Source: Ptiloglossa arizonensis (taxonomy: Eukaryota > Arthropoda > Insecta > Hymenoptera > Colletidae). Taken from it: 64,000 nt of DNA. The stretch spans positions 1,488,001 through 1,552,000 of the forward strand of contig NC_135060.1 in assembly GCF_051014685.1 (NCBI RefSeq), in the 5' to 3' direction. Below, one piece after another: positions 34,481 to 47,248 of the stretch. Position 1 is the stretch's first letter. Each line of letters opens with the position of its first letter. Made by a program: the position numbers and the translations under genes. Below the pieces are notes generated by a model, which saw only the letters and a program-made list of their open reading frames with translations, was not told the origin of the DNA and did not search any database.

Positions 34481-37400
34481 ACGCGATATTTTCGGTATCG
34501 CGAGCGTGTTCCTTACCTCGTTGACGGACCGAGTTGGAGTACGAGTCGAATATACATCGCGGTGTACGGTACGGTTCGTATTTATAGCGGGTGACAGTAT
34601 TTTAAAACGCTACGCGCGACGTTACGACGTGTTAAAGGTCACGCGGATGGAGACACGGTCCCCGGGATCACGCGAATCTGGAAAATGAAACCGAAGGCGC
34701 AGTAAAACGCGCGCCGTAAATGTAAACGATGCATTTCACGGTAATTAGGCATTCGTTTTAGTGGCTTGTATAAATTACTCTACTTAGCCGCCTCCGGAAC
34801 GTCGAGTTCTTTTTTGCCTCGCTTCCTCTTCTTTTGCTTCGTCTTTTTCGGTTTTTCTTTTTTTTTTCTCTCTCTTTTTTTTTTCTTCTTCTTTTTCGTT
34901 CAGGGGAGAATGGCACGGCAGAGGGTCGTTAAAATTTATTTCGATGAGAAAGTATCGTAGGTGCCCGTGTAACTTCCAAGAATATGCGTTTCGCGGTAAA
35001 ATCCGAGATAGAAGCGCGCGAAGTGTCGACAAGCGGGAACACGAAGTTTCGAATTGGAACGTAAATCGAAGGATGCACGTTCGTTCGTCGTTTTTGTGCC
35101 GTTCGCGAGTAGCTCGATGTACTTTAAATCGGATAGAGGGATTCGTTGTTTTTTCAAGGGAGGTCTCGAAATTCGACTACGCAAGATCGGATAATAGATA
35201 CCAAAAACAAGAGCGTACAATTCTTTCGACGCAAAATCTAGAAAATTTAGACAGTATACGTACTGGAAAATATTGAAATCGAGTCAAGGTGTAAGAAATG
35301 TTGATATTTTACGGAGAGAAGTGTCGTAGGTTAAACACCGAATAACCGTAATCGGCATCGATCGCGTTGGTTGCTCCGCCCCGGTGTTCTCGGCGATCGA
35401 GAAACGAGTTCTGCGCACGGTGCAGGTCGCATCGAAATACGTACATCGATCCCGCCGGAATTCCCGATGCCTCTCGTGCATTAGTCAACCGTCGAGAAAT
35501 AAATAGTATAAAATGAACGCGACGTGTTGATGATTCGGGCTAGGCATAAAAATAGAAATACGCGGGGCAGGGTGGGTGTGCGTTCGCCGCGAGGGAGGCT
35601 GATCTATTCGGGATATTCTGCTGCCGGAGCACAAAGAATGCTCGGCGTTTGACGGGCCACGACATCGCGCGACGCCAGCTGCGACACTCGCATGCCGTGC
35701 GCGCGCATGCACGCGACACATAACCTATATGCGTGGACACCGACGACGGCCCCTTTCGTTTCAACCTTGCCTACCGACCAAATACTTTCTCGAATTTAGA
35801 CATTCAAAACGAACCGGGCACGAATACCAAACACGGAAATATGAAAATCAACGTCTCTCGGTGAAAGTTACTCTTTTCCTGGAAAGAGTCTCGTTATTGC
35901 GTTTCGTTTCGAACGTTGCGTGTGTGGCAACCTTTTCCAAAGTAGGAGATACCGACGCCTAGGTGGCGCGCCTTACGATTCAAAGGGCTCGCGAATCAAC
36001 GTTTAGAACGCGTTCACGACTTAAATAACAATTTTCGTTGATATTTCGATCGTTGGAATTCAAGAACCGGACGAATAGATTTTTCTTGCATCGTTTGATA
36101 CCGCTTTAGAAACGATTCGATACGTTCGAAGCGAAGAAAAATTGCAAGAAACGAACGCCTCGACGATCGAACGATATTTGTACTTGGTAACGTTTTCTCG
36201 AGTTCGTAAGTACGAGGACAATTCAACGATTCCGGAATCGATTTTTCGTATACTCCAGATTGGAGCACACCCTCGATGGTGCAACACACGAAATCGTCGA
36301 GTGTGTAGACAACACGGAAACCACCATTAACACGACAGAACCCGATCGATGCCCCGGTAGCTGATCCGAAAGTGCGTGACCACCCGGCCTAAAAGCAGCC
36401 CCGAAGCAGGTTCTTGCACACGCGGAACGTGCAACGAGCCGCGATTCCGTATATCGAATCGGTGAGTGGCGATCGATCGATGCTCAGGACGCCGTGTAAG
36501 TCGGATAACCGTCAATTTACCAAGGGGTGTAAGACGAGCGTCGGAGGCCAAGACGAAGTAACGCCGCGATGTGATCGAAATTCCACCCGCCTCCTTCCGG
36601 TCAGGGTCGAAAGGCGAGTACGTAATCGGTGCTGTCCGACGATCGAATTCGAACCGGCTGCTGCTCATACCAATTTCAGCGAATTTTCTCTGCCCTCCTC
36701 TGTTACCGCGATCGTGACTTTGTAACCAAAGTGGACAATAAGAAACTCTCCCTGTATACTAAATCGCACCGCGGTACCTTCTCTCCGGTTCTCGAGAAAC
36801 GACTGCGACAACTCGAGAAGCGGCTGCCCGTTATCTCGCCGAGTTGCTACAGTTTCCTTGCAACTAGACGGGCGAGCGAGAGTGGAATCTATATTTTGAC
36901 AAATATCTATTCTGTACCCCAACTTTGACGTTATATTTCTCACAAACTGTAAGACATTCTTCAAAAATTTTTATCAATTTTTGTACGTCGACTGTCCTAC
37001 TACGTAGGAGTTAAAAAAGTGCGTTTCTTGACATTGAAAAAATTGAATCTATTTCCGCCTTCGACCTATCGTGCGACGTTCGTACCCGTTGGAAGTTGCT
37101 CGAAAAATATTTGTGGATCGAGAAGGAAGCAGAGAAAAGCCTTGAAGTATAAAACGAAAAGATCGGAAGATACGTTCGAGTTTCCCGTAATTCCATAACT
37201 CAAACTTTTAACAGCCGATTGTTGATAGAACAACGACGAAAACAGCGTCGTTAGAAACGTTCAAAGAAGCCATTATTTCTCAACGACTTCCGCTGCTAAT
37301 GTGACGATCGCGGGCGTACGATCTTTATCGGCGATCTTCTCGATCCTCTCTATCAAGCACGATTCCGTTCTGCCCCCCACCCCGGTGTCTGCCTCCCTCC

Positions 37401-38800
37401 CAGCTCGCGCTACGCGACAAATACACAAGACGAGGCGCGACGGCTTATCGATACTTGTCCGCCATTCCGATGAACGTGCACCGCGGTCTCGAATATGTAT
37501 TTATGCTTCCCGTATCATTTCGTAATTATCGATAACATCGTCAAGGCTTTTTGCAAGAAACAATGGGTCATTACTAGTTCCCTCGTACATCGTCTCGAAG
37601 CCTGTCTTTCTTTTTGTTTGCGCCGTTGCTTCTGTCTTCCCCCGATCGCCTTCTTCTCCTATTCATTCGCTCTCGTATATTCATCGGGGCACCGGATCAT
37701 TCTTCGATACATCTTTCGGATTTGCCAAGCGTACCGGACGAGTTTTCTTCGCAATCGAATCGATTTGCTTTTCGAGAAACGTACAATCACGAGTAAATTC
37801 ACACAGTTGAATAACCAAAGACTTACGAATTAACCTAACAGTTGAACATTGAAAAGTATCTTTCTCGTTACTTCCTATCTTCTTTTTTTTCTCAGAATCT
37901 TTCAACTTGTATCGTCGTAATCGAATTAAAATTCTTATTTTCGTTTCGCTTCTGTGACAAGTACTAGTTCGTCAACAAACGATTTACCAAGAATAAAAGC
38001 CACCCCGCCGTATCAAGAAGCGAAGAAAAAAAAAACAGCTCGATGAATTTAAACAAACTATGCGCGACTCGCGAACAGAGGCATTACAATACGTTCGCGT
38101 AGAATTTCAAATCGAAGGAAGGCTAGCGTCACTGTTTCGCGGAAGTATTGATCGGGTTCGATGCATCGGGCAAAAACTGACGTGGATTTGTTGTCGTTGT
38201 CCACGTGGCGTTTCGATATTTTACTACCAAATTCGCAGTTACTTTAATCGCTTCCAGATGCTAATTAATGAGTTAGCCATGTGCCGTGCTGTACAGATCG
38301 TTCGCCTATGCGAACCACTGGGCCGGGGTGAGGGAGCAAGTGTTTGTCATTACGGCACCGCGATAATTTCATCGTCGTCGAACGTTTCCTTCGTTCGTTC
38401 TTGTTCTTCGTACACCTCGTTGAAAAGTCGTTGATCGCGGACGTTATCAAAGCGAAAATATGAAACGAAATATTCGATACACTTTGACTCCGTTCTCGAA
38501 GAATAGCTATTTCGAGGATTTAACAAATTCCTTTCTCTTCGTCGTTGGTTTCCACGATCCAATAACAACGAAATATTTATCGTATAAATTTTCAAAAGAT
38601 GGTTCAAACGAAAGTATCAATTTTAGAGATCGAAGATTTATTTCTTCCAAGCGTGGCGAACGAATCGATGAGGGAATAAACGCTCTGGTCTCGCGCGATA
38701 GATTTTATCCCAGAAAAGGCGAAATCGGTGATCGTAAATCGTGTTCCAATTGCGAATCGCAAAATTAAAAATTATAGAAACGGTCGCGCGATTTCAGTTT
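34480..38800. other. ct: intronic, no supported gene
   Basis: Contains a pyrimidine tract at 34808-34900 and ordinary AT/GC mixed sequence up to the ct acceptor. Open frames such as 36414-36725 and 37495-37833 lack recognisable features. Confidence 0.5.
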
Positions 38801-38805
38801 CATCG

Positions 38806-38841
38806 TACTGACACGTTGCTTTTGCATTTGCATTGTTACAG
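38806..38841 (+). other. ct: branch point and 3' splice acceptor of the ct exon
   Basis: TACTGAC at 38806-38812 is a good branch-point match. It is followed by a T-rich stretch and TTACAG ending at 38841. The branch adenosine at 38811 is 30 nt from the AG, a normal distance. This places the exon start at AGG (Arg), which joins in frame to the Gln-Gln that ends the preceding exon in the fly protein. Confidence 0.8.
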
Positions 38842-39042
38842 AGGGCGACATTAGCGGAGAAGGAAGTTTCCGCGTTAAAGGAGCAACTTGCCGCGGCAAA
38901 TGACGGGAATTCGAAGACTGAGGGACATCAATTGTCTCAGACACCACAGGGAAGCGAGCAGCAGCAGGTACACGATGCGAGCAACCCCAGGAGAACGCCG
39001 AACAACAACCTGGAACAGGAACTGCAAGCGAAGGACAAAGAG
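38842..39042 (+). CDS. ct: internal coding exon of homeobox protein Cut (N-terminal region)
   Basis: Cut is a nuclear transcription factor with CUT repeats and a homeodomain that specifies cell fate (external sense organs, wing margin and other tissues in the fly). This exon encodes 67 residues, phase 0 at both ends. Residues 1-16 read RATLAEKEVSALKEQL; the fly Cut N-terminus, as I remember it, has RATLAEKEVNTLKEQL directly after FWQQ. The last residues, LQAKDKE, match the AAKDKE that precedes IKALLDEL in fly Cut and the AAKEREIAQL region of CUX1. Residues 1-19 are heptad-like and charged (short coiled coil); 20-56 form a polar linker rich in Q, N and S, with QQQ at 40-42 and PRRTPNNN at 49-56; 57-67 start the next helix. 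The linker is about 40 residues, against several hundred low-complexity residues in Drosophila. The frame is open from TTG at 38833, but the acceptor AG at 38840-38841 fixes the exon start. CUT repeats and the homeodomain lie outside the window. Confidence 0.86.
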
Positions 39043-39050
39043 GTGAGTCT
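39040..39050 (+). other. ct: 5' splice donor of the ct exon
   Basis: The exon ends GAG followed by GTGAGT at 39043-39048, a near-consensus donor. The phase is 0, so the next exon should begin with a full codon, equivalent to Ile/Val before KALL in other Cut proteins. Translating past the donor gives VSLVF and then a stop at about 39058, as expected for intron. Confidence 0.85.
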
Positions 39051-39059
39051 CGTATTTTA

Positions 39060-40880
39060 AAGATTTTCCAATCTCGCGGTAGCTTTGAATTCCAGGACGG
39101 ACTGTGATCGAAGAACGAGAAAAACCAACTCGAATGAATTCTTATCTCCGAAACTATCCGACCGATTGCTTTCTTTAATTCTCGTCGAGAAGAATCGATT
39201 TTCCGCGAAAAATTATCATTACAAACGAATGAAAAATCTTGAAGAAGCGTGCCTCGATTCTTCGAAGCTTACTTGAGACGAGTAACTTCTAGAGCGAACG
39301 TTTCGTAATTGACGCCCCAACGAGCCGATAAAGTTCGCATCGCGGCGAAGTTCGCATTTCGGATACATTAGTGATGTACCTGGATTCGTCTACTCCGTGT
39401 AACGAAACATCGTAACGCGAGTACATTCCGTTTCTGTGCATTGTTCTTGGAAGTACGAAACACTCGAAGTGACACCGCAGAAGACCCATAAATTAATCTC
39501 GCGGTTAACTTTAGTGTATTCTTCGGGGCTTTCTCACCCCGTCGCGTCTTCTATAATTAAATCTATCGTAAAATATATGCGGATAAATGCTCTAGAATGC
39601 CCATTATCCATCTTCCCTTCGTTGGATAATCTTCCCGAGTCCCATCTTCCCTTTATTGGACAATATTATTTTCGAAAGATACAATGTTTCTCAATAGCAT
39701 TCGATTCGCGCTTAAAGTATCGAATCATCGTCGCTAATAACGCGTAGATGAAAAAAAGGAAACCGTGTTCGTAGTCTAGTTTTTCGAGCACACGTCTCGG
39801 AGCACACCGAGAACCCCATAACGAAACACACCGATTTTCCCACTCGCGATACTGAAATTCCGTTTAACTGTTGCACGCGGAGCTTTCAGCTGCGTGGGCG
39901 TCGAACTGAACGACTGACGTACTCGATAGAGCACGTGGCTCTCCCTCACCCCCTTTTCGCGCTTGTCTTTCCTCCCCCTCTCTCTCTCTCTTTCTCTATT
40001 TCTCTCTCTATTTCTCTCTCCATCGCCCCCCTCCCTCCCTCTTTCCCTGTCTCGGTGTTTTCTCTGGATCGTACGCACGAAGCACGCGCGCACCAGCCGG
40101 TGAAATTCACCCCCGAGTGCACTTCACCTTCCCGATACGCGATAAACGCCTCGAATCACGCTTTCGGGACGCAAAGTGTGACTAATGGCAGTCGACGAAC
40201 CGACGGAATTGGTAATGAAAGAAGATCATAAATAGGAGACGCTGTATCGATGAATATTCATCCTCTCGAGCCGACAGGAATCGTCGGGATTTCGACAGAG
40301 ACGGTTGAAACGTGCCTTGATGAGTCGAATCAGACTCCTTCCCATTTTCACCGATTCACCGCGAGGATTCCCGAGAAATTGATGATTGAGAATAGAATTT
40401 TTCGTAGACTCGGCGAGGGTGAAACGAATGCACGGGGTAACACGATCGACTCGGTTAACCGATAACGTACACGTTTCTCTTCGATGGTACATCGTCAATG
40501 GCCGAAAAAAAATTATCTGCAATTCACAACGATATCGACTTTCGACGATTGTCCAAAATTCGGTGTCAATTATCGGTCTTCGCGAGTAACGACTCGATAA
40601 CGTTTACAAAACCCGAAAAAAAAAAATCTCACCGACGAATCGAAAACTATCGCACGCTTGTAAATTGTTCGACGATTCGAACGTCACTGGGCAAGCTGAA
40701 AAGGGGCCTGAAAACTACCCCCTCCCCTCTCGCCGGTCCACGCTCGTTCCGGCTTCGAAAAGGGACACAAAGTGGTCGAACCCTTCACTTACGGTTTACG
40801 AAGCGGAGTCTTGTAAGAATCTCTCGCACCCCATAACGAGGGTGCATAATGCGAGCGGCGCGGGAGCGAGTCTTTTAAAC
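39060..40880. other. ct: intronic, no supported gene
   Basis: A CT-rich tract (TCTCTC with ATTTC interruptions) at 39976-40060 accounts for the Arg/Glu-rich minus-strand frame. Nothing else stands out. Confidence 0.5.
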
Positions 40881-40917
40881 AAAGGCGAAAACACTTAAAG
40901 CGGCGGTGGAGAACGCT

Positions 40918-40933
40918 CGCGCGCGCGCGCGCG
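40918..40933. repeat. (CG)8 alternating tract
   Basis: Sixteen bases of strict CG alternation, extended by GTGC and CTCGC. Prone to Z-DNA. Confidence 0.88.
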
Positions 40934-40939
40934 TGCTCG

Positions 40940-41460
40940 CGAGAAAGAAGTGATAAAAACACCGCTAACAGTTCAATAAGTATCCTGCTTAGGGCCAATA
41001 ACGCCCGCACCCCTTTCCAACCCCCCACCCCTGCCCGCCACTTTGCACCGGCTGCTCCAGTATTCTTGTTTTCAAGGAAATCGTTTGCTTCGGCCTGTTG
41101 TAATCCCAAAGCCGATAATCTCCCCCACCCCCCGCTCCTTTTCGCGTGGGTCCTTTCCACTCCGTAACCCCCTGCCACCCCCGGTACCTACCCCTCTAGG
41201 AAGAACCCCAGACGACGCCTTTTCACGGATAAGAATTTGCTCCACGGACAATGTCTTTATTGAAAAGCCATCGCGGGACGGGAATGATTTTTATTATTCC
41301 CCGATTAGGGGATAGAAACGGGGAGTGACGGAGCTGGGCCACTGGCCTGGAGACGATAATGAGGAGTAAATAATGCGACAGCGTAGCCGGGGAAAGGGGT
41401 AGTTGTTCGATTATCTTCGGCAGGGAGATGAACGGTTCGGGAGATCCTAAAGACGGGGGT
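40940..41460. other. ct: GC-rich intronic block
   Basis: C-rich tracts alternate with low-TCGA sequence, including AGGGCCAATAACGCCC at about 40992-41007 and CCGATTAGGGG at about 41300-41310. Possible regulatory DNA; no gene seen. Confidence 0.35.
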
Positions 41461-41525
41461 GAGTTTTATGCTTACCTTCGGCGCGAACAAATCACTCGAC
41501 GGAGATTCGCCTCGAGCGATATTAG

Positions 41526-41546
41526 ATTATTATTATTATTATTATT
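41526..41546. repeat. (ATT)7 microsatellite
   Basis: Seven ATT units. Confidence 0.9.
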
Positions 41547-41549
41547 CTA

Positions 41550-44425
41550 GCTTCGTTACGCGTATCTCGTTCTCTGTATCGTTACCTTTTTTCTCTACGA
41601 AAGTGATCCAGTCTCTCCAAGTGAATGATTTTCGTTGTTGCTAATCGTTGAAGGATCAACGTTGACTCGAATCGGTTCGTTGTTACGGTTTTCGTCATTC
41701 CAACGCGCAGGAGATTTTACTTTCGCGATTCTAATTTTACGCCGGAGATCTCTTTCTAATTTTTCTTTCGTCTCGTTAGTTTCTCCTTATCTTAATTTCT
41801 CCGATAGCTCGTTAATTAATCCGCAGCGACATCGACTCGATTCTTTTAAGTTTTCCGGGGACATCCGCATCGATCATTGTTCCGCGGTCTCCTCTTATCT
41901 CGAGAGCGTCTTCTTGAAAACAAATTCATGGAAAACAGCTAAACGCTTTCTACCGTGGCGGCTGACGTATTCGAGTTATAAATAACGCAATGTCATCATT
42001 TTATATCGGGGACATTCGAGTCCCGTGGACATTTTCCGATTGTTTGAAGAGCCGGCCGCGAAAACGGATCGCTTTGATCTGCTTTCGAAGAAGCTTTCGT
42101 CTATTAAAATAAAAACAACCGGAAGACCTTTGTTTAATATGCCGTCACGGGACTTCGATCTTCGTCCTTTTATTCCGGAGCGTCTTTCGGTGGATTTCCA
42201 ATTTTATTTTTCATTCCTTCGAGAGATTCCGAAAGAGTTAACGATGGTAAAACAAGTACCTCGTTCTCCGTTTCTTCTGAAAATAAAAATTAGAGTTTCG
42301 AAAGAGCGTCAAAATTCATTTGTTCTCTTTTCTTTCTTTGAAAAACGTTTCGATTTTGTCCCGATGTTATTTCCTAACTGTAATTGACGCAAACGCGGGC
42401 TTGAACTATTTTTTCGTCAAGAAAGTACGTAAGAGAATATTATTCGCAAACGTTGTCCTGTCAATTTTTTTCAGCGAACTTTACAGGAATAGTTTTTATT
42501 TGGTTCCCAATCGGGCACATTATACGGTACAGGGTTAACAATCTCTGTATCTTCGAAATAAGTCGACTGCGATATCGGTGATTTTATTAGGGTCTAATAA
42601 AATAACCGAATAAATTCCGATTATATTCTAGCTAAAACGTGTTACGGTAGTAACGTTACAAAATACGATGTCCCAGTTTGATTATTATTCTTCTACCCTT
42701 TTCTACGACTTGTTTTCCATGTTTTTATTACTCGAAAGAAAACTAGGCTTCGATGATCGAACGTTTATCTACGCCTATGGCTGTACCAAAAATATACGAA
42801 TCGAACCTTCGATCGATAGTTTTGGTTCGCGACGTGCCGCATCGATAAATATTTATTTATATTTTCACGTTTCTTTTCGCAATTTGTGTTCTTAATCCGC
42901 ACGATGTGGATTTGAATAATATTACTTGGAGCAGACCGAGAATATTTATATATCTTGGATCACGATCAACATTACAGCTTGGTTTTATGCGCATGGTGTG
43001 AGCGTTACTTACTTTTAATCAAAGTTCGTATGTCGTACGTATCAATTTCTTTGTATCGTTATTTGCATATTTCTCCGATAAGTGCGTGCAGAACTTAAAC
43101 TTTCTTCGGTATTCTTTCTACGCTCCGGGGCAGGCTTACGTAAAAGGCTTACGAGCAACGATCGAAGTAAACAACGCTACCGTTAATTGTTCAACAACCA
43201 CAACGAAATAGAACTTGTTGAACGTCTCGATTCCTTTACGCAGTATTTACATGTTTCTCCGCTAATCTCTTTCGCGATCCTAATCTTTTCAAATTTCTAT
43301 TTACTCGTATCGTCGGATCGGTTGATCATCGAACAATCACGATAAAGGAACAGAGGGTAAAAACAAGTGTCTCCTATGATTGAATTCCGCAATAGTAATT
43401 CGCGTTCCATTTCGATCGATCTCCAGCTTCGCTCCGGTGTGTAATTACCGATAAAGAGTCTCGGTGGGCGGTGTTGCAACCGATCCGTAGCTCCTCGCGC
43501 GTATTTTCGATCTCCTCGAGAAAAGATCCCGAGATCAAGGACGGGTCGTCCCCGGTAAGAAAGAGTTCGCGATTAGACAGCCGATGACTTTCTTCCACGG
43601 CGGTGTTTCACGCGAGGCGAGATGCCTGGCATCGTGGAGAGATGAAAGAGAGACAACGCGCCGCCGATGCCAACGCAAATACGCTCAACGAGTGTTTCAA
43701 AACACGTTGGCTAATGTACCGAGCGCAATAGATCAAGAAATAACCGAGAACGCTATCCGCACTTCTCCTAGACAGCCGGTAAGGTGAGATCTTCTCGGCG
43801 ACGAGACTTCCTGCTCCGTTGGAACATTACGACGATGATCCAGAATTTGTTGCCCGGAATTCGTCGAAAAATTACCCTTAATTACATTAACGGCGATGAG
43901 AACGACACTGGTATGCGCGCAAACCTCCGGGCCGGGTTTGAAGTAATTCTAACGCGCATCGTTTCAAATACTTCGGAGGTGACATCTCGCGAGGTAATAT
44001 ATTTACAGTGATCGCACCCTCCGAATTCTTTGCTAAATATTTCAATAGGCGAGAAGAATTTTCTCGAAATTGTCGCCTCTGGTCTTTTTCGACCGCAACG
44101 TATCAGTTTTTCTACAGTTAAAGGAATTGCAACAGTTGAAGAACATTGCGAGGTTAATTAAATATAAAAGTAGGCGTTGAAAAAACTTCGGGAATGTTTA
44201 AATCAACTGTCCGTATACTTTTAAAACCGTTAGCATTGCGATTAAAAATTTCAATCTACGACGTTGAATTCTACCGTTAGGTATTCGTTCGTTTTATCTT
44301 CAAAAATTACGTTTCGTTGTAACAATTCTTGCATACCTTCGCTAAACTTTTATCACCGAAATCGCGTTACGTTTATTTATCCTGCACACCGAAGGAAACG
44401 GTGATCCAATTTTGAAACAATCCGG
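41550..44425. other. ct: intronic, no supported gene
   Basis: AT-rich with scattered open frames (41635-41985, 42025-42387) that are Phe/Ser/Arg-rich from TTC/TCG composition and show no domain. The stretch 43370-43990 is GC-richer. Confidence 0.5.
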
Positions 44426-44434
44426 AATGTAGCA

Positions 44435-44605
44435 ACCGCTCGATTTCTGTTAAAATTGATCTTTAAGATCTCTGTTGAAATCAACTTTGATTTTTCGACG
44501 CTCGATCTCTATTGAAATCGATCTCGGTCGTTCGATCCTCGATTTCTGTCGAGATCGCCTACGATCTATCGACGATGAATTTCTATCGAAAGTAGTTCGA
44601 TCGTC
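44435..44605. repeat. degenerate CTCGATTTCTGTTGAAATCGAT-type repeat
   Basis: Four to five variants of a CTCGATTTCTRTYGAAATCGATCT-like word recur at irregular 35-60-bp spacing (near 44440, 44470, 44502, 44539 and 44577). Several contain near-palindromic GAAATCGAT. Confidence 0.6.
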
Positions 44606-45299
44606 GATGTTCGCTTCGATCTAACAAACGCCCCCGTTGTCTCGATCGGTAATTGCATTGGTTTCTACCAATCCCGCGCTCGTGAAAGAAGCGATCCGCG
44701 CGGCCATTGCAACGACCAATTCTAATCGGATCTGAAAACCAAACTCCCCGAAGCTGTGCGTACATTCGGCGGCCATCATCTCCGTCGCGGTTTTTATCGA
44801 TAATTGCGATCGCCGGCGGTCACGTGGACCGCGAAGCCATCGCGGAGACATCGACGACGCGGCCATACTGGTAACGCCGGTAGGCCGAACAGCCGTATTC
44901 CTGCCACGACATTACCCGCTATTTACTCTGATACGAAGATTTGCTGATAATTGGCGCGATAAGGGGCAATCGAGTGCGCAATACGCGCCGCAACAAACAA
45001 TCGCCACGGACGGGACGACGAATTTTATCGCTCGATTCCGAGCGCGGCACCGTGAAACCGACTGTTGAGAAACGGATTAGAGCTCGACTGACAGATCGGT
45101 GGGTGGATGGAGAAACCAGGCTTTCACGGTTGCGTAATATTCCTCGGGAAAATCTCGTCGCGCCTCTGCACCGTCACGATCGAACATTTTTTCGAGCCAC
45201 CATGGATTTCGATCGGCACATTTCAACCTACGAGAGTTTCCTCGAACGACGATACACGGCCAATAGGACCAGCGACTTTTATCGCGACGGTGCTAGACT
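44606..45299. other. ct: intronic, possible regulatory stretch, no gene
   Basis: A low-TCGA segment at 44870-44965 (GCCGAACAGCCGTATTCC, TGCTGATAATTGGCGCG) looks different from its flanks. The open + frame 44941-45411 runs partly into the repeat that follows and is unsupported. Confidence 0.4.
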
Positions 45300-45319
45300 C
45301 GTTGCACACGCGCGAAGCT

Positions 45320-45910
45320 GTGCGTTACTCCAGACGATGCGGTGTACGATGATTTGTACACTATACGAACAAATTTCTACCACGAGAGAGAGAAGCACGG
45401 ACGAAGAGTGAAACGGTTTCATCCGTAGAGCTCGGTACATCGATTTTTTTTTTCATCGGTAGTCTCGTTATTTGCGTGTAAAGCTACAATATGTACGATG
45501 ATCCGTATACGACGTGAAAGAAAAAAACTATAACACGAGAGAGAGAGAGACGGAGGATGTTTAGCGACAGTTCGATCCATCGAAGAGTTTGGAATATTAT
45601 ACTCCTTTTATCGGTAGGCTTGTTACTTACGCGTAGAACCGTGTACACAACACGAACGAGATATCTACGATGATCTATATACGATACCAAAAAACTATAG
45701 AACCGGAGAGAAATATAGAAGTTTCGGACAGTTTAATCCATAGGCAAGCTCGAATCGTCGAGACTTCTTTCACTCGTTACTCGCGTGTAAAATTGTATAC
45801 ACTGCATAATCTATGTACGACATAGACGATGTACACGATGATCCGTATACGGTGCCATAAACTATCGAAAAAGAAAGAAACGTAGGGAACGATTGCGTTA
45901 TTTGGATCAC
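45320..45910. repeat. diverged ~150-170-bp tandem repeat, about four copies
   Basis: Anchor ACGATGATYYGTATAC-like words lie at 45346, 45495, 45667 and 45835 (spacings 149, 172 and 168). Between anchors the order is kept: AAACTATARMACGAGAGAGA-like, RACAGTTYRATCCAT-like, ATCGGTAGKCTYGTTA-like, and RCGTGTAAAR-like. Copies differ by many substitutions and small indels, so this is an old array. Confidence 0.72.
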
Positions 45911-47240
45911 CGTTGATAAATTGTTGAAACGAGTACGATAACGTTATTTATCGGATCCGTTTTCCCCGTTGATGCGATATTACGGCATGTCGTCGAGTTT
46001 CGTGTTCGAAAGCACCGCGGTTAATTCGTTACGCGGCAAACACTAATTTTTAGGAGCTACTACGTAATGTTTAGATCGCGCGAGTAGTGGGTTTAAAATA
46101 CAGATGGTAATATATATATACAACGCAATACGGTCATTTTACATTATATTAGCGGAAAAATCGTTGGGCTTGATAAACAGATCGCGTGTATACGTGACGG
46201 AAACTCCGCGACCGTCGTGTTTCTTAAATTGAACAAATGTAATTTAGGAATCACTTTTGTCGTCGAATTATTTTTAATACATTTTCGAATTCGATGCGCT
46301 CGAAATACGCGTTAGAAATGAAAAAGGAAAAGATTCTTCGGAACTAAAACTGACGACCGAATTAAAACTGTATACTTTTATTTAAATACGAAATTTAATA
46401 TTTCACGCGATACGCTCGAAATCGGAGGACCGATAGTCCAAAATAAGCGACCCGTCTTTCAATTTGAATCGAATAACTTATCTTTTGTAATTCGTCCTCT
46501 CATCTCTGTACAAACCTTGCTCTTGATTTACACGATTTCAATTTACTTGCGAAAAGATTTGTAAATACGAAAAAGAACGTAATTCTCGAATCGATGATAT
46601 TTTTTCCCGAGTATTAACGTCAAAAGTATTTTACGTTATCTCTAATATCTTAAGAGAGATCTTGCGAGAAGAATAATAATAAAAATGAACAAAATCGGGA
46701 TATTTTTATCGTATTTACGATTCATCGTAACGCAACATTGCAAAATGTGTCACAAATCTCGGAAAATACGTTAGAACCTTGCGCTTTCCTATCGATTAAT
46801 TCGAGATGAAAGAATTGCAAATAACGTCGCGACGAAAATACCACCGTTTGATAAAATGAGGAAATACTTGGATAGGAATGAACGCCGAAGAATATTGAAA
46901 CGATCGTGTAAAAAAATTACGTATCGGTTCTTGAATCAAATATTAGCAGCCAGTCACCGTTACAGGTTTCTTTTGCAAACGTGACGAAACGTTTTCCCGC
47001 GAGATGATTTTTTTTAGGCTATCCTCCTTATCGTATCTGTACAGATATCGATGTTAAACGAGCAAATACAAAATTAATAACATCGTAAATTTACATTCCA
47101 AAGCGGTAAATAAAAAATCTATAGCATCGCGAAGTTCATTATCTATTTACTTATGGCGAAGCGATAGATAACAGCATCGCTTAGCGCGAAAACGATTCGG
47201 AGCGGTAGGGGTTGAAAGACGACGACGCCAGTTTCACACG
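45911..47240. other. ct: intronic, AT-rich, nothing supported
   Basis: No open frame of note. The only structure seen is a GCATCGCGAAG / CGAAGCGATAGATAACAGCATCGC motif duplication near 47124-47187. Confidence 0.5.
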
Positions 47241-47248
47241 CGATACGG

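Larger units (their letters stand above)
1..38841 (+). other. ct: ct intron upstream of the exon (left end outside window)
   Basis: At least 38.8 kb of intron on the + strand. I looked for the preceding ct exon, expected to encode a WFFKKEQ...FWQQ-like segment ending with a CAG at a donor, and did not find it, so it probably lies further left. Very long 5' introns are usual for this locus and for developmental regulators in general. A nested gene or alternative promoter inside the intron cannot be excluded; the candidates are listed as findings. Confidence 0.75.

Noticed and set aside
36630..36670. Possible minus-strand B-box (GGTTCGAATTC)
   Set aside because: The flanks do not pair as a T stem, and GTTCGA is a background word here.
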